Below are positions 36,692 through 46,496 of a DNA stretch of 64,000 nucleotides, one piece after another. The translations under genes and the position numbers were made by a program. This stretch comes from Oceanobacillus arenosus (GTDB lineage: Bacteria; Bacillota; Bacilli; Bacillales; Amphibacillaceae). Position 1 is the stretch's first letter. Each line of letters begins with the position of its first letter. The DNA is taken from the NCBI RefSeq assembly GCF_003369575.1, contig NZ_PIOC01000001.1, positions 248,001-312,000 of the forward strand. The letters are read 5' to 3'. A model generated the notes under the pieces. That model did no database searches and was not told where the DNA came from. It saw nothing but the letters and a program-made list of their open reading frames with translations.

Positions 36692-37612
36692 TTAGCGTTC
36701 ATTCGGATCCAATGCGTCCCTCATACCATCACCAATAACATTAAATGCTAGCATCGTTAAGCAAATGAATACCGCCGGAAAGAATAACTGATTCGGGTAA
36801 TATTGCAGTGCTGGCAGGGCATCTGACGACATCGTTCCCCAACTTGCTAATGGGGCTTGTACACCAATACCAAGAAAACTTAAGAATGATTCCGTGAAAA
36901 TCGCACTTGGAATGGTTAATGTTAATGTAACTAAAATTGGACCTAGAGAATTTGGTATGAGATGCTTCCTTAATATTCTAGTATTACTTGCCCCTAACGA
37001 TCTTGATGCCATAATAAACTCCTCTGACCGAAGCTGCATCACCTGTCCACGGACAATTCTAGCCATATTTATCCAGCCTGTTATCGTCATTGCAATGATT
37101 AATGTCCAAAGATTTTGCGGTAACACGACTAATAATAAAATAACGACCAATAGATATGGTACACCGTATAAAACATCCGCAATCCGCATTAGAATTTCAT
37201 CGACTTTGCCACCGAAGAAGCCTGCGACAGCACCCCAAATAACACCAATTATTAAATCAATCAGGGCGGCCATTAAACCAATAAATAAGGAAATTTGCGC
37301 ACCATACCATGTTCTGGCAAATACGTCTCTCCCTAAATTATCCGTCCCAAACCAATGCGTACCAGATGGTGGCTGGTTGGCTTCTAATAATTGATTTTCA
37401 TAGTAGTTGTGCCCAGAAATTGGACCACCCATAATGGCCAATACCGCTAATAATAGAATGATAATAATACCGAATAATGCTAGTTTATTCTTTCTAAATC
37501 TGCGCCAAGCATCCTTCCAGTATGATGTGCTCTCCCCTACGATTTTCTCTGCTTCCGATTGTTTTAAATGTAATGGTTCGAAGTCAATTTCCTTTAATTG
37601 TCGATGCTCCAT
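36692..37612 (-). CDS. Oligopeptide ABC transporter permease (OppC/AppC type), operon 1
   Basis: A 306-residue inner-membrane permease with an N-terminal OppC_N span (KNKLALFGIIIILLLAVLAI) and a BPD_transp_1 domain of five further spans. The EAA loop is SRSLGASNTRILRKHLIPN, which docks on the ATPases. The gene starts inside the stop codon of the OppB-like gene (TAATG, 1-nt overlap), indicating translational coupling. Length is standard for OppC, unlike the OppC of the second operon. Confidence 0.92.
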   Translation of the reverse strand: MEHRQLKEIDFEPLHLKQSEAEKIVGESTSYWKDAWRRFRKNKLALFGIIIILLLAVLAIMGGPISGHNYYENQLLEANQPPSGTHWFGTDNLGRDVFARTWYGAQISLFIGLMAALIDLIIGVIWGAVAGFFGGKVDEILMRIADVLYGVPYLLVVILLLVVLPQNLWTLIIAMTITGWINMARIVRGQVMQLRSEEFIMASRSLGASNTRILRKHLIPNSLGPILVTLTLTIPSAIFTESFLSFLGIGVQAPLASWGTMSSDALPALQYYPNQLFFPAVFICLTMLAFNVIGDGMRDALDPNER

Positions 37613-38553
37613 TATTTATTCCCCTCTTTCGATGTTACGTTAATCCGTGGATCAATTAAGCCATAAATAAGATCGACGATTAAAATTGAAACCAACAGAA
37701 GAACACTGAAAAAGACGGTAGTACCCATAATAACCGTATAATCACGATTAGTTACACTTACAACGAATTCGCTACCTAAACCAGGAATACCAAAGATCTT
37801 CTCAATGATAAAGCTCCCCGTAAGTATCGAGACAACTAGCGGGCCTAAGTAGGAGACAACTGGTAATATCGCATTGCGCAATGCATGTTTATAAGTAACA
37901 ACTCGTTCGCTAAGTCCCTTCGACTTTGCTGTTTTAATATAATCTCTATTTAAAACATCCAGCATACTCGATCGCATTAATCTTGCGATAAAGGCAAGTG
38001 GCGTCGTCGCTAGGGCAGCTGCCGGTAATATGGTATGTGCAAATGATTCGAATCTAGCAATCGGTAAAACCTGAAGATAAATTGCGAAGATATATTGTAA
38101 GATTGCTGCCATAATGAAGCTTGGGACAGAAATTCCTAAGACAGCAATGACCATTGCTAGATAATCTCCAAATTTATTATGCTTTACTGCCGCAATAACC
38201 CCTAGTAATACTCCTATCGATATGGCAATAAAGATAGCCTCTAGACCAAGTATCAGTGAATAAGGGAAGCTCCTACCAATGATTTCCGTCACTTCTTGTC
38301 CAACATATTTAAAAGATGGACCAAAATCGAATGTGAAGGCATTAATGAGATAGGAAAAATATTGTTCATGAATTGGATCATTGAACCCGTATGCCTCATT
38401 CATCTGTGCTTCGATTGCAGGCGTTGATGCCCGTTCAGATGCAAATGGACCACCAGGAGCGGCCTTCATTAAAATAAACGTAACCGTAATAATTAAAAAT
38501 AAAGAAAGAATGATGTAACCGATCCGTTTGAGTAAGTATTTGATCAAGAACAT
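37612..38553 (-). CDS. Oligopeptide ABC transporter permease (OppB/AppB type), operon 1
   Basis: A 313-residue permease with six spans, an N-terminal YIILSLFLIITVTFILMKAA segment and periplasmic-side AAPGGPFASE. The EAA loop is AKSKGLSERVVTYKHALRNA, and the C-terminal IDPRINVT is typical of OppB/DppB. It forms the translocation pore with the OppC-like protein. It lies 128 bp downstream of the broken oppA, separated by a hairpin that may tune the ratio of binding protein to permease. Confidence 0.92.
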   Translation of the reverse strand: MFLIKYLLKRIGYIILSLFLIITVTFILMKAAPGGPFASERASTPAIEAQMNEAYGFNDPIHEQYFSYLINAFTFDFGPSFKYVGQEVTEIIGRSFPYSLILGLEAIFIAISIGVLLGVIAAVKHNKFGDYLAMVIAVLGISVPSFIMAAILQYIFAIYLQVLPIARFESFAHTILPAAALATTPLAFIARLMRSSMLDVLNRDYIKTAKSKGLSERVVTYKHALRNAILPVVSYLGPLVVSILTGSFIIEKIFGIPGLGSEFVVSVTNRDYTVIMGTTVFFSVLLLVSILIVDLIYGLIDPRINVTSKEGNK

Positions 38554-38609
38554 TCACCTCCAGCATTTACTGATTACACTTACAATAAGCGGTAATTATT
38601 TAAGGGAAT

Positions 38610-38649
38610 CAACATAAGGCATACAGATTCCTCTATACACCTTATGTTG
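38610..38649 (-). terminator. Intercistronic hairpin between oppA-1 and oppB-1
   Basis: CAACATAAGG / CCTTATGTTG arms of 10 bp around a 20-nt loop. On the minus strand no strong T run follows, so it is more likely a partial terminator or mRNA stabiliser than a full stop. Confidence 0.6.
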
Positions 38650-38681
38650 AAAAGCATTTTATCAATTACAGCATAGATCTA

Positions 38682-40397
38682 TTACTCTGCTAGATACACC
38701 CACTTGAACTGTAATTCACCAAGTGGCGATACTTCTAAATCTTTCACGTAATCTTTGCTAAGCCATGCATTGGAATAGAAGTAAATTGGAGCAATTGGCA
38801 TATCTTCCATAAATATTGCCTCCGCTTGTCTTAAGATCCCCTTACGTGCATCTGGATCTGTTTCCGTTCTTGATTGCTCAATCAGTTTGGAATACTCTTC
38901 GCTTTCCCAGTTCGTATAGTTGTTTCCACCGACAGATTGGAAAAGCTCGATAAAGTTAATCGCATCATTAAAGTCAGCAATCCAACCCATGCGACCAACT
39001 TGGAAATTCCCTGATCCCATACTATCAAGGTAGACATTCCATTCTTCATTACTGAGTGTTACCTCAACACCTAGATTCTGTCTCCACATATCTTGTACAG
39101 CCTGAGCAATTGCTGCATGTGCTTCAGCGGTATTATAGGAGAGACTAATTGCCGGTAATTTTTCTAACCCTAGTTCCTCTAGACCAGTCGCTAAATACTC
39201 TTTCGCCGTTTCCAAATCATTATCCTTAAAGTAACCTTCCGCATTTTCCTCCCAAATCGAAGTAGGGACAAGTGCCATTGCAGGGATTTCCTCACGTTGC
39301 GTAATACTTTGGATGATACCTTCGCGATTTATCGCTAGGGCAAATGCCTTCCTAATGTTAACATTATTAAACGGTTCTTTTTCCGTATTGAATGCATAAT
39401 AGTACACACCGGCCTTTGGAGAGATATTTAATGATCCATCGGCTTTTAATGATGGAATTGCTGATAATGGCAATGAGTCTGTTGGATCTCCTGCCCAGTC
39501 TAATTCCCCATTATTAAACATCTCTAAAGAGGTATTTTCGTCATCTATCATATACATATTAATCGTCTCTAATTTTACTGTATCCGCATCCCAATAATCA
39601 GCATTCTTCTTAAGTACAATTTGATCCTTATGTTTCCATGATTCAATTAAAAACGGTCCATTCGTAACATACGTATCCGTAACATTAAGTGCCCAGTCAT
39701 CTGCACCTTCAACTACTTTTTGGTTGACTGGATAGTAAGTATAAAAAGCAGTTAAGTCTAAAAAGTATGGCGTTGGTTGTGCTAGTACTACTTCTAACGT
39801 CTTTTCATCAATTGCCTTCACGCCAACCTCATCAATTGAACCACCCTCTTCTTTCGCAGCCTGTGCTCCCTTAATAACATACATCTGGTAAGCATAGTCT
39901 GTATCCGCATTATCCGGATTCAATACCCATTTCCACGCATATTCAAAATCCCCTGCAGTTACTGGATCACCATTCGACCACACGGCATCCTCGCGAAGAT
40001 GGAATGTATACGTTAACAAATCATCGGATACATCATAGGTTTCAGCCATTGCTTCCTCCGCTTCACCATCTTGATTAATTCGCATTAAACCTTCGAAAAT
40101 TTAATTAAGTACAGCACCAGAAGTTGTATCTGTAGCAAGACCTGGATGTAATGAAGGCGGCTCTGTTCTAATATTTATGTCAAATGTTTGATCGGCAGCA
40201 AGACCATCTCCACCCGCCGAAGCTTCTGGATCTTCCTCAGTATCTCCTGGATCTTCTGATTCTGTGGGTTCTTCCGTATTACCATCCTTACTTCCGCTAT
40301 CATCACTATCTGCTGAATCATCTCCACTACAAGCAGCTAACAGGACTCCCATTGCAAGTAATAACGCTAAAAGCAATGACCAACTCTTCCACTTCAT
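38682..40397 (-). pseudogene. Oligopeptide-binding lipoprotein (OppA type) interrupted by an in-frame TAA
   Basis: The gene encodes an SBP_bac_5 substrate-binding lipoprotein. It has a signal peptide and lipobox LLAAC (Cys23), an Asp/Glu/Ser-rich linker, then the binding domain with LTYTFHLREDAVWSNGDPVTAGDFEYAWKW-type sequence. After residue 98 (GAVLN) a TAA at 40101-40103 breaks the frame. The same frame then continues without shift (IFEGLMRINQDG) for 472 codons to 38682. Relatives have Gln or similar here (CAA to TAA is one transition). As read, a 98-residue fragment is made and any internal start (ATG at 40085) lacks a signal. This could be real decay, a sequencing error or read-through. 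Confidence 0.85.
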
Positions 40398-40730
40398 TCT
40401 TTTGACCCCTCTCTTAATATATCTATTTTATTTGACAGATAATTCAAAATTACCTGTGATAGCTATTATACTATTATCTTGAGATTTATCAACCATTTTT
40501 TATAAGAGTCATAAAATAAAGTATTATATGTATTTACTGTATATTGCTAATATTAAATAAATATTAGTTTCCCTGAATAATAGATTGATGCATTTTCCAA
40601 AAGTTATTTCCCTGTAGCAGCAAACTAAAGTATCACCATGGTTTAATGTGACATCATTCGTTGTAATTATACAGTGAGAAGGTTTTTAATACTATCTGTC
40701 CAGTGATGGATGATAATTTAAAATCGATGT

Positions 40731-41110
40731 AAAGTGCGGACTACTCTAATGTGCTGAGGGCTCTCAGGCCAGTCGCTCCAGAAATACACTACGCTTTCCA
40801 CGGGGAGCTGGTGAGCCAACTCGCGCTATTGCGCTTCGTTGTCTCACCTAGGCTCTTCTTCCCGTAGGAGTCTCCGTGTATTTCTTCCGCTGGGATTGTG
40901 CAGTAGTTATTTATATCATTTTCATAAAAATAGGAGTCAGCATTTCCTCTCTAAAGGCCGTTGATTGTAGCGGAGGAGAGGAGACTCCTGCGGGAAAAGC
41001 GAAGATGTTGAGTCCATAGCGTTTTTTTGCTAGGGGCTCAGCTCAAGCCCTCCGGATGCGCGACTGACCGTAGCGAAAATCAACTTTGCGCCTAACTTAG
41101 TCCGCACTTT
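40731..41110. repeat. MITE-like element, copy 3 (both ends intact)
   Basis: Perfect 13-bp terminal inverted repeats AAAGTGCGGACTA (40731-40743) and TAGTCCGCACTTT (41098-41110). The interior has GAAATACACTACG, GAGCTGGTGAGCC, GTCTCACCTAGGCTC, GGAGTCTCCGTGTATTTCTT, GAGGAGACTCCTGCGGG and CAACTTTGCGCCTAACTTAG. At 380 bp with no ORF it is the best-preserved copy. It lies in the 865-bp gap between oppA-1 and the ypuA-like gene. The rest of that gap shows only AT-rich DNA. Confidence 0.85.
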
Positions 41111-41219
41111 ATCTAAAATATGATATAAACCCAGAGTTACGAGGTATATTTGTAAGTATCTGGCACTTAAAATATTTCCTAGTTCAGAAAGGATATAGCC
41201 GTATTTTTAAATCATAATA

Positions 41220-41249
41220 AAAAGGACTCCATCACTAGAGTCCCTTTAT
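41220..41249 (-). terminator. Terminator of the ypuA-like gene
   Basis: AAAGGACTC / GAGTCCCTTT stem with an 8-nt loop. On the minus strand it is followed by TTTTTATTATG. Confidence 0.85.
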
Positions 41250-41261
41250 CAATCTACTATT

Positions 41262-42191
41262 TTATTTGAATAATCCACCAAAGAAGTTACTTATCGCCTG
41301 GAACATTTCACTGAAGAAGTTTGCTACCTTTTCCCAGAAACCAGCGTCTAATCCTAATTCATTCGCTTTATCTGATATAGAAGATGCAATATCTTGTAGC
41401 TGCGTTTTTACTGCGCCAAAGTCGATATCGATATTCCGCATTTTATCAAATAAATCAATCAACATTTGGCGATCCGCTTCATTTAGTGTGATTTCGAGAT
41501 TTTGCAGCTGTTCGCTGACAATCTGTTCCACATCTTCCCTTGTTGCCGGATTTTGGTCGGCAATCATTTGCTTTATTTCTGACAATAATTGGCTAACCTT
41601 TTCTTGTGACATTCCTTCGCTATCAGCTAGGTTAGTCGCTACGCCTAGCTCCTCGTTGGCAATCTCCATACGTTCTTTATCGAGTTCGAAACCTTCCGCA
41701 TCATATGCCTTGTAAATTCCTGTTAATGCAGAATGTCCCGATACCTTAACAGGGGATACAACATCAACTGTTGCATCAGACACGCCGGCAGTAAGCAAAG
41801 CATTGGCGTACATATCACTCGACACTTCGGTAATATTTTCCGGTGTAACGATATTGATTGTTAGCCCATTTCCTTCTTCCTGACGCACAATTTTCGCTGA
41901 TGAAAATAGTCTCGCATTTGCATCACCTTTAATATAGTTGGCTACATCCTGTCCAGTAACATCGTATTCCACAACTGCCGCTGAGTCGGTAACTTCTAAT
42001 TTCTCACGCACTTCATTTCGTTGATCCTCTGACAATGTACCACCATATACGACAATTGGCGGGCCTAATTTTTCATTAATGGAATCCGTATCTGTTGGCC
42101 CTGATGCTGCAAATACAGGTGCCGCTAATCCTGAAACAATACTAACCATAATTAAAAGCGAAATAATCTTCTTCAAATGTAACTTCATCAT
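41262..42191 (-). CDS. ypuA: DUF1002 secreted protein (YpuA-like)
   Basis: A 309-residue exported protein. It has a signal peptide (residues 1-29, ISLLIMVSIVSGLAAPVFA) followed by a DUF1002 domain with PPIVVYGGTLSEDQRNEVRE, DVTGQDVANYI, SSAKIVRQEEGNGL and VKVSGHSALTGIYKAY. The C-terminal part is helical (a coiled segment at about 195-280), ending in an aromatic amphipathic tail (WEKVANFFSEMFQAISNFFG). B. subtilis YpuA is about 290 residues. Function unknown; extracytoplasmic and perhaps membrane-associated through the tail. Tandem ATG codons follow AAGGAG. Single gene. Confidence 0.87.
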   Translation of the reverse strand: MMKLHLKKIISLLIMVSIVSGLAAPVFAASGPTDTDSINEKLGPPIVVYGGTLSEDQRNEVREKLEVTDSAAVVEYDVTGQDVANYIKGDANARLFSSAKIVRQEEGNGLTINIVTPENITEVSSDMYANALLTAGVSDATVDVVSPVKVSGHSALTGIYKAYDAEGFELDKERMEIANEELGVATNLADSEGMSQEKVSQLLSEIKQMIADQNPATREDVEQIVSEQLQNLEITLNEADRQMLIDLFDKMRNIDIDFGAVKTQLQDIASSISDKANELGLDAGFWEKVANFFSEMFQAISNFFGGLFK

Positions 42192-42573
42192 ATTTTAATC
42201 TCCTTATACATCGACATTCTTAATTAGTGAAGAAAACAGTAGGATTTTCTTTTTGTGATTCCAACAATTAAATAAACTGTGACTTGTGGTTACTGTCTGT
42301 ACTGCACTCATGCTTTTGACATGTTCCCTTATCCTTCACTATTAAACTATCCATTGCTTCCAATCTATTATAACCTGTTCCAAACTTTATGGATATTATT
42401 TTCTCCATTTCGCTTCCTTCATCAGTTGAAAATCGCCATTCTGTATTTCTAGAGCATTTCATTTCCAATATTATTTCGAATACAGTATATTTAGAGTATC
42501 GAAGTATTTCTATGGAAGGAAGGTCAATCCAATCATTGATTCAACACAAACTATTAAACGTAATTTAGCAATC

Positions 42574-43788
42574 ATGTGGTTTGCTAACTTTTTTGTTTCT
42601 GGAAGTATGACAATGGTTATCCCGTTTATCTCCTTATATATTAGCTCCTTTGGTAATTTCTCCGCTTCCTATGTTCAAACATGGTCGGGATTAACCTTTG
42701 CAGTGACATTCGTTACCGCCTTTATCTTTGCACCAATCTGGGGGCGGATTGGCGATAAATTCGGCCGGAAGAATATATTAATTATTTCAGCTGCAGGTAT
42801 TGGCATTTCCGTGTTCTTAATGGGATTTGCTACTTCTGTTTGGCAGCTCTTTTTACTGCGTCTTATCATGGGAATTGTTACAGGGTTCATCCCAATGTCA
42901 CAAGCATTTATATCAACTCAAACACCGAAAGAGGTTGCTGGAAAGGTACTTGGAACATTGCAAACTGGTAGTGTTACAGGTTCATTAATTGGACCAATGC
43001 TTGGTGGAATACTAGCAGATACATTCGGATATTCGAATACATTCAAATGGGTATCGGTAACTATTTTCTTATCTGCATTGCTTGTTTTCTTTGGCGTTAA
43101 GGAAATTCAAGTGAAACTTTCTACGGATAGTAGAGACTATCAAACCTATTCTAGTAAACAAGTGATTATGCATATTTTACAAAAGCCTACATTGCTAGTG
43201 GTCTTGCTTTTATCCGCACTCGTACAAATTGCAAACTTCAGTATTCAGCCTATCCTATCATTATTTGTCGAGGAAATTCATGGTTCAGTTAATATTGCCT
43301 TTTTCGCTGGTATCGCCTTTTCTGCGGCAGGTCTTGGAAATCTGTTTATGGCAAGAAACTGGGGTAAGCTTGGGGATAAGGTTGGGCATACCAAAATATT
43401 GACCATCCTTTTAATCTTATCGGGAATCGTTTATCTCCCAGGTGCATTTGTTACAAGTATCTGGCAGCTCGTAATCCTACGTTTCCTTTTAGGAGTAACA
43501 ATGGGAGGAATTATCCCTGCACGTATCGCCTATATTAGACAGGCTGCACCTCTATCCATGCAAGGCGAAGTACTCGGGTATAATACGAGCTTGCGATTTT
43601 TGGGAAATATTATTGGACCGGCTGTGGGTGGTATTATTGCCGCTGCATTCGGCTTCTCAGCAGTATTCTTTGTTACAAGTATTTTACTGATACTTTGTGG
43701 GGTTCTTATGCTCTTCACTTGGTATAAATTTGAACATACATTGAAGAAATCGCAAGCATTCTCCAGCCGTCATGTACATCAAGAATAA
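42574..43788 (+). CDS. MFS multidrug-type transporter (true start probably upstream and non-AUG)
   Basis: A 12-span major facilitator with the family motif A GRIGDKFGRKN between spans 2 and 3 and motif C-like sequence SLIGPMLGGILADTFG, as in Bmr/NorA/YttB drug exporters. From the first ATG it is 404 residues, but span 1 starts only 2 residues in. The frame continues upstream as IDSTQTIKRNLAI, matching the usual basic N-terminus of the family. There is no ATG, GTG or TTG there. AAGGAAGGT at 42516-42524 is well placed for an ATC at 42532 or ATT at 42535. The substrate is not inferable. It is convergent with the alcohol dehydrogenase gene. Confidence 0.85.
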   Translation: MWFANFFVSGSMTMVIPFISLYISSFGNFSASYVQTWSGLTFAVTFVTAFIFAPIWGRIGDKFGRKNILIISAAGIGISVFLMGFATSVWQLFLLRLIMGIVTGFIPMSQAFISTQTPKEVAGKVLGTLQTGSVTGSLIGPMLGGILADTFGYSNTFKWVSVTIFLSALLVFFGVKEIQVKLSTDSRDYQTYSSKQVIMHILQKPTLLVVLLLSALVQIANFSIQPILSLFVEEIHGSVNIAFFAGIAFSAAGLGNLFMARNWGKLGDKVGHTKILTILLILSGIVYLPGAFVTSIWQLVILRFLLGVTMGGIIPARIAYIRQAAPLSMQGEVLGYNTSLRFLGNIIGPAVGGIIAAAFGFSAVFFVTSILLILCGVLMLFTWYKFEHTLKKSQAFSSRHVHQE

Positions 43789-43792
43789 TAGC

Positions 43793-43835
43793 AAAAGGAA
43801 GCACAAGGCAAATAATGCGTTGTGCTTCCTTTTTT
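43793..43835. terminator. Bidirectional terminator
   Basis: AAAAGGAAGCACAA / TTGTGCTTCCTTTT is a perfect 14-bp stem with a 13-nt loop and T runs both ways, between the MFS gene and the alcohol dehydrogenase gene. Confidence 0.9.
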
Positions 43836-43875
43836 CATTTTTATTCTACAATATTCCCCAGGAAATATCAGTTTA

Positions 43876-45048
43876 TTACAAGCTTGCTTGAAGGATGGCA
43901 AGAGAATCCTGTTTGTTAAGTTTTTTAAACCCACCATATTCCGCTCTCATCGTTACTGTTTTTTCTGCCATGGATTCTACCGAGCTATCATCAATGCCAT
44001 ATTCGGCTAATGTTGCAGGGGCACCAATACTTGTCCAGAAATCACGTAATCGATTAATTCCCTCCAGTGCAGTCTCTTTGTCCGATTTTCCAGTTGGATC
44101 AACGTCAAATACACGCATAGCTAATTGTTTAAAACGAGGTGCATTTTCATCATCAAGGACATGCTTCATCCAGTTTGGAAAAATAATAGCTAATCCACCA
44201 CCATGGGGAATATCATGGACTGCGGAAACGGCATGCTCTAAATTATGTGATGCCCAGTCGCCGGAGAAGCCCATGCTTAACATATTATTTAATGCTAAGG
44301 TTCCACTAAGCATAATCGTTTCTCGATGCTCGTAGCTCTCTAGATTATCGAGTAGTTTTGGCGCAGTTTCCATTACAGTTGTCAGCACACCTTCACAAAA
44401 GCGGTCTTGAACCTTCGTATTTGTTGCCTGATGAAAATAATGCTCGAATACATGTGACATCATGTCGACGATGCCATAAACCGTTTGATCACTTGGCACC
44501 GATATTGTATGTGTCGGATCAAGAATAGAAAACTTTGGATAAGTAAACGGAGCATAACCCCAGCCATACTTCTCATTGGTTTCCCAGTTCGTAATAACAG
44601 AGCCACTATTCATTTCCGACCCTGTTGCAGCATGTGTTAATACTGTTCCAAATGGCAGCGCATCATTTGCTTGAGCTTTTTTCGTAATAATATTCCACAT
44701 ATCAGTATCCGTTGCAGCGCCTACAGCGATTGCCTTCGTACAGTCAATCGTACTTCCACCACCAACTGCTAGAATAAAGTCAATACTCTCACTTTTGCAA
44801 ATCTCAACACCTTTACGTACCGTTGAGATTCTTGGATTCGGTTCAACACCTGATAATTCAAATACCTCTGCATTTATTTCTGCTAACTTTTCCATTACAT
44901 TATCGTAAATCCCATTGCGCTTAATACTTCCGCCACCATAGACGACAAGTACTTTCTTGCCGTACTGTGCAACTTCACTTGGTAATGCATCTAATTGCCC
45001 TTTACCAAATATTAGTTTTGTCGGGTTGTGATACGTAAAATTATCCAT
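43876..45048 (-). CDS. Iron-containing alcohol dehydrogenase (YugJ/BDH-like)
   Basis: A 390-residue group III alcohol dehydrogenase. The nucleotide-binding GGGS loops are [14 protein letters not shown] and [16 protein letters not shown]. The metal site includes His residues in [30 protein letters not shown] and the preceding GIVD. It is similar to the NADH-dependent butanol dehydrogenase YugJ (387 residues). It would reduce aldehydes or oxidise alcohols in the cytosol. It lies 14 bp downstream of ridA on the same strand and is probably co-transcribed with it, suggesting handling of reactive carbonyl or enamine intermediates. Confidence 0.9.
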   Translation of the reverse strand: MDNFTYHNPTKLIFGKGQLDALPSEVAQYGKKVLVVYGGGSIKRNGIYDNVMEKLAEINAEVFELSGVEPNPRISTVRKGVEICKSESIDFILAVGGGSTIDCTKAIAVGAATDTDMWNIITKKAQANDALPFGTVLTHAATGSEMNSGSVITNWETNEKYGWGYAPFTYPKFSILDPTHTISVPSDQTVYGIVDMMSHVFEHYFHQATNTKVQDRFCEGVLTTVMETAPKLLDNLESYEHRETIMLSGTLALNNMLSMGFSGDWASHNLEHAVSAVHDIPHGGGLAIIFPNWMKHVLDDENAPRFKQLAMRVFDVDPTGKSDKETALEGINRLRDFWTSIGAPATLAEYGIDDSSVESMAEKTVTMRAEYGGFKKLNKQDSLAILQASL

Positions 45049-45062
45049 AAAGAGACATCCTC

Positions 45063-45440
45063 CTATTTGGTATATGCAATAACATCCATCTCAACGAGAA
45101 CATCCTTTGGTAAACGGCTAACCTCAACCGTTGCACGCGCTGGATATGGTTCTGTTAAGAAGTTACCGTAAATTTCATTCACTGTCGAAAAATGATCCAT
45201 TGATGCTAAATAAATTGTAAATTTAACGACACTTGAAAAGTCAGTGCCTGCTTCAGCTAAAATAGCTTGCAAATTTTTCAGTACTTGTTCGGTTTGTTTT
45301 TCAATACCTTCCACAACTTCGGAAGTTTCCGGATTAATCGGAATTTGCCCTGAAACATACACGAAATCCCCTGCTTCGATTGCTTGCGAATATGGTCCGA
45401 TTGCTGCTGGTGCTTTGTCTGTTTGGATTGCATTTACCAT
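45063..45440 (-). CDS. ridA: RidA family enamine/imine deaminase
   Basis: A 125-residue YjgF/YER057c/UK114 protein with the diagnostic [44 protein letters not shown]. Arg102 and Glu117 are the substrate-binding and catalytic positions of active RidA proteins. It hydrolyses reactive enamines and imines formed by PLP enzymes such as threonine dehydratase. AAGGAGGAATTCTA precedes the ATG. First gene of a pair with the iron alcohol dehydrogenase. A repeat-A element begins 20 bp upstream. Confidence 0.93.
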   Translation of the reverse strand: MVNAIQTDKAPAAIGPYSQAIEAGDFVYVSGQIPINPETSEVVEGIEKQTEQVLKNLQAILAEAGTDFSSVVKFTIYLASMDHFSTVNEIYGNFLTEPYPARATVEVSRLPKDVLVEMDVIAYTK

Positions 45441-45460
45441 TAGAATTCCTCCTTAAATTT

Positions 45461-45513
45461 TCTCCCTTATTTAACGGGGAGTAAGAACCCCACTGATTGA
45501 AGTTTCACTTTAT
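45461..45513 (-). repeat. Dispersed repeat family A, copy 3
   Basis: The minus strand reads ATAAAGTGAAACTTCAATCA, then GTTCTTACTCCCCGTTAAAT and AGGGAGA. It occupies nearly the whole gap between the lysozyme-like gene and ridA, so the ridA promoter must lie in or before it. Confidence 0.75.
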
Positions 45514-45525
45514 TTAATCATACCA

Positions 45526-46164
45526 TTAAGTTTCGGATTCTACAGCTAATACATCTCGATATGCCAAGACGGATTGGACATAATAGATATCCCCATAACA
45601 GGCATTATACTGTTTTGCCTCTTCACGTAAACAACTATAAATGCTCTTATCTGGTGCATTCTGATACATTTCCTGTGAAAAGTTAATTGCAATCTCCTGT
45701 GTATAACTCCCAGATTGCTCTAGCACATAATTTATAAAGCCACGGCCAAAGTTATACGACTGAATGGCTAATTCCAAGTCACCATTCGCTTCTTCTATTA
45801 CTTTGGAGAAATAATAGACTCCCTGTTTAATAGACAGCTCAGGATCATTGATACAACCCACTTTTCCACAGTAGCTTTCAGAGGATTGCATTGGATCATT
45901 TCCTCTACCACCGGATTCCTGCATCATAATTGCTAACAGGACATCCACATAATTTGAAATTCCATTTTCCGCAGCATACTTATCCACAAGAGGACGATAA
46001 TGATGTACTTTATCCGATATCCGTGGACCAGAATTCTTAGCCTCATGATTTGTATCATAATTTAGAATTGCTATCATCGAAACAACAAGAAACACGCCGA
46101 AAAGCAGTGCCATAATTATCATGGATTGCAATAATGCCTTCTTAATCGTCTTATTTTGCTTCAT
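45526..46164 (-). CDS. Membrane-anchored lysozyme-like murein hydrolase
   Basis: A 212-residue protein with an N-terminal membrane anchor (about residues 13-35) and an extracytoplasmic Lysozyme_like (Slt70/CwlT N-terminal type) domain. The catalytic Glu83 lies in LAIMMQESGGRGND. Supporting blocks are SIKQGVYYFSKVIEEANGD, AIQSYNFGRGFINYV and CYGDIYYVQSVLAY. It would cleave glycan strands between MurNAc and GlcNAc. No amidase domain follows, unlike conjugation-type CwlT, and there are no conjugation genes nearby. The ribosome site is weak. A DnaA-box cluster lies upstream. Confidence 0.88.
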   Translation of the reverse strand: MKQNKTIKKALLQSMIIMALLFGVFLVVSMIAILNYDTNHEAKNSGPRISDKVHHYRPLVDKYAAENGISNYVDVLLAIMMQESGGRGNDPMQSSESYCGKVGCINDPELSIKQGVYYFSKVIEEANGDLELAIQSYNFGRGFINYVLEQSGSYTQEIAINFSQEMYQNAPDKSIYSCLREEAKQYNACYGDIYYVQSVLAYRDVLAVESET

Positions 46165-46261
46165 CCGCTCTCGTTTCCTTTACTACATCCGTTTTATTAT
46201 AAATTAGTCCATAAAATATCAAGTTATGAACTAATTATACTATCAATACATGTTCTACTTA

Positions 46262-46492
46262 TTATACACACATAAATTATCTTTTGCCATTAGGCTGTTG
46301 ATGTATCCTTTACTACAACGTAAGTACTATGTTGATATCCACTGTGTAGGTCACGAGCAATTATCCACAACGGCATAACAATGCATTCTTTTATTAACAA
46401 TGATAAGAATATTCCCCCTTTACCCACAATACTATCCACTTATCCCCAAAATGGTAACGAATACTCACAAATTATCAACAGGTTTATACACA
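46262..46492 (+). promoter_or_regulatory. DnaA-box cluster (six boxes, same orientation)
   Basis: TTATNCACA matches at 46262 (TTATACACA), 46361 (TTATCCACA) and 46484 (TTATACACA). Boxes with one mismatch to TTATCCACA lie at 46420 (TTACCCACA), 46440 (TTATCCCCA) and 46472 (TTATCAACA). All six are on the plus strand within 231 bp of the non-coding gap between the lysozyme-like gene and oppF-2. Neither dnaA nor dnaN is nearby. Confidence 0.8.
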
Positions 46493-46496
46493 ATTA

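Noticed and set aside
42268-42468. 66-residue minus-strand ORF upstream of the ypuA-like gene
   Set aside because: There is weak ribosome-site support for an internal ATG, no recognisable family, a Cys/His-rich tail of unclear meaning and no terminator. Not enough to call a gene.
46262-46492. Chromosomal origin oriC
   Set aside because: No dnaA, dnaN or AT-rich unwinding element pattern adjoins, and gene content around it is not origin-proximal in type. A DnaA-box cluster is the safer reading.
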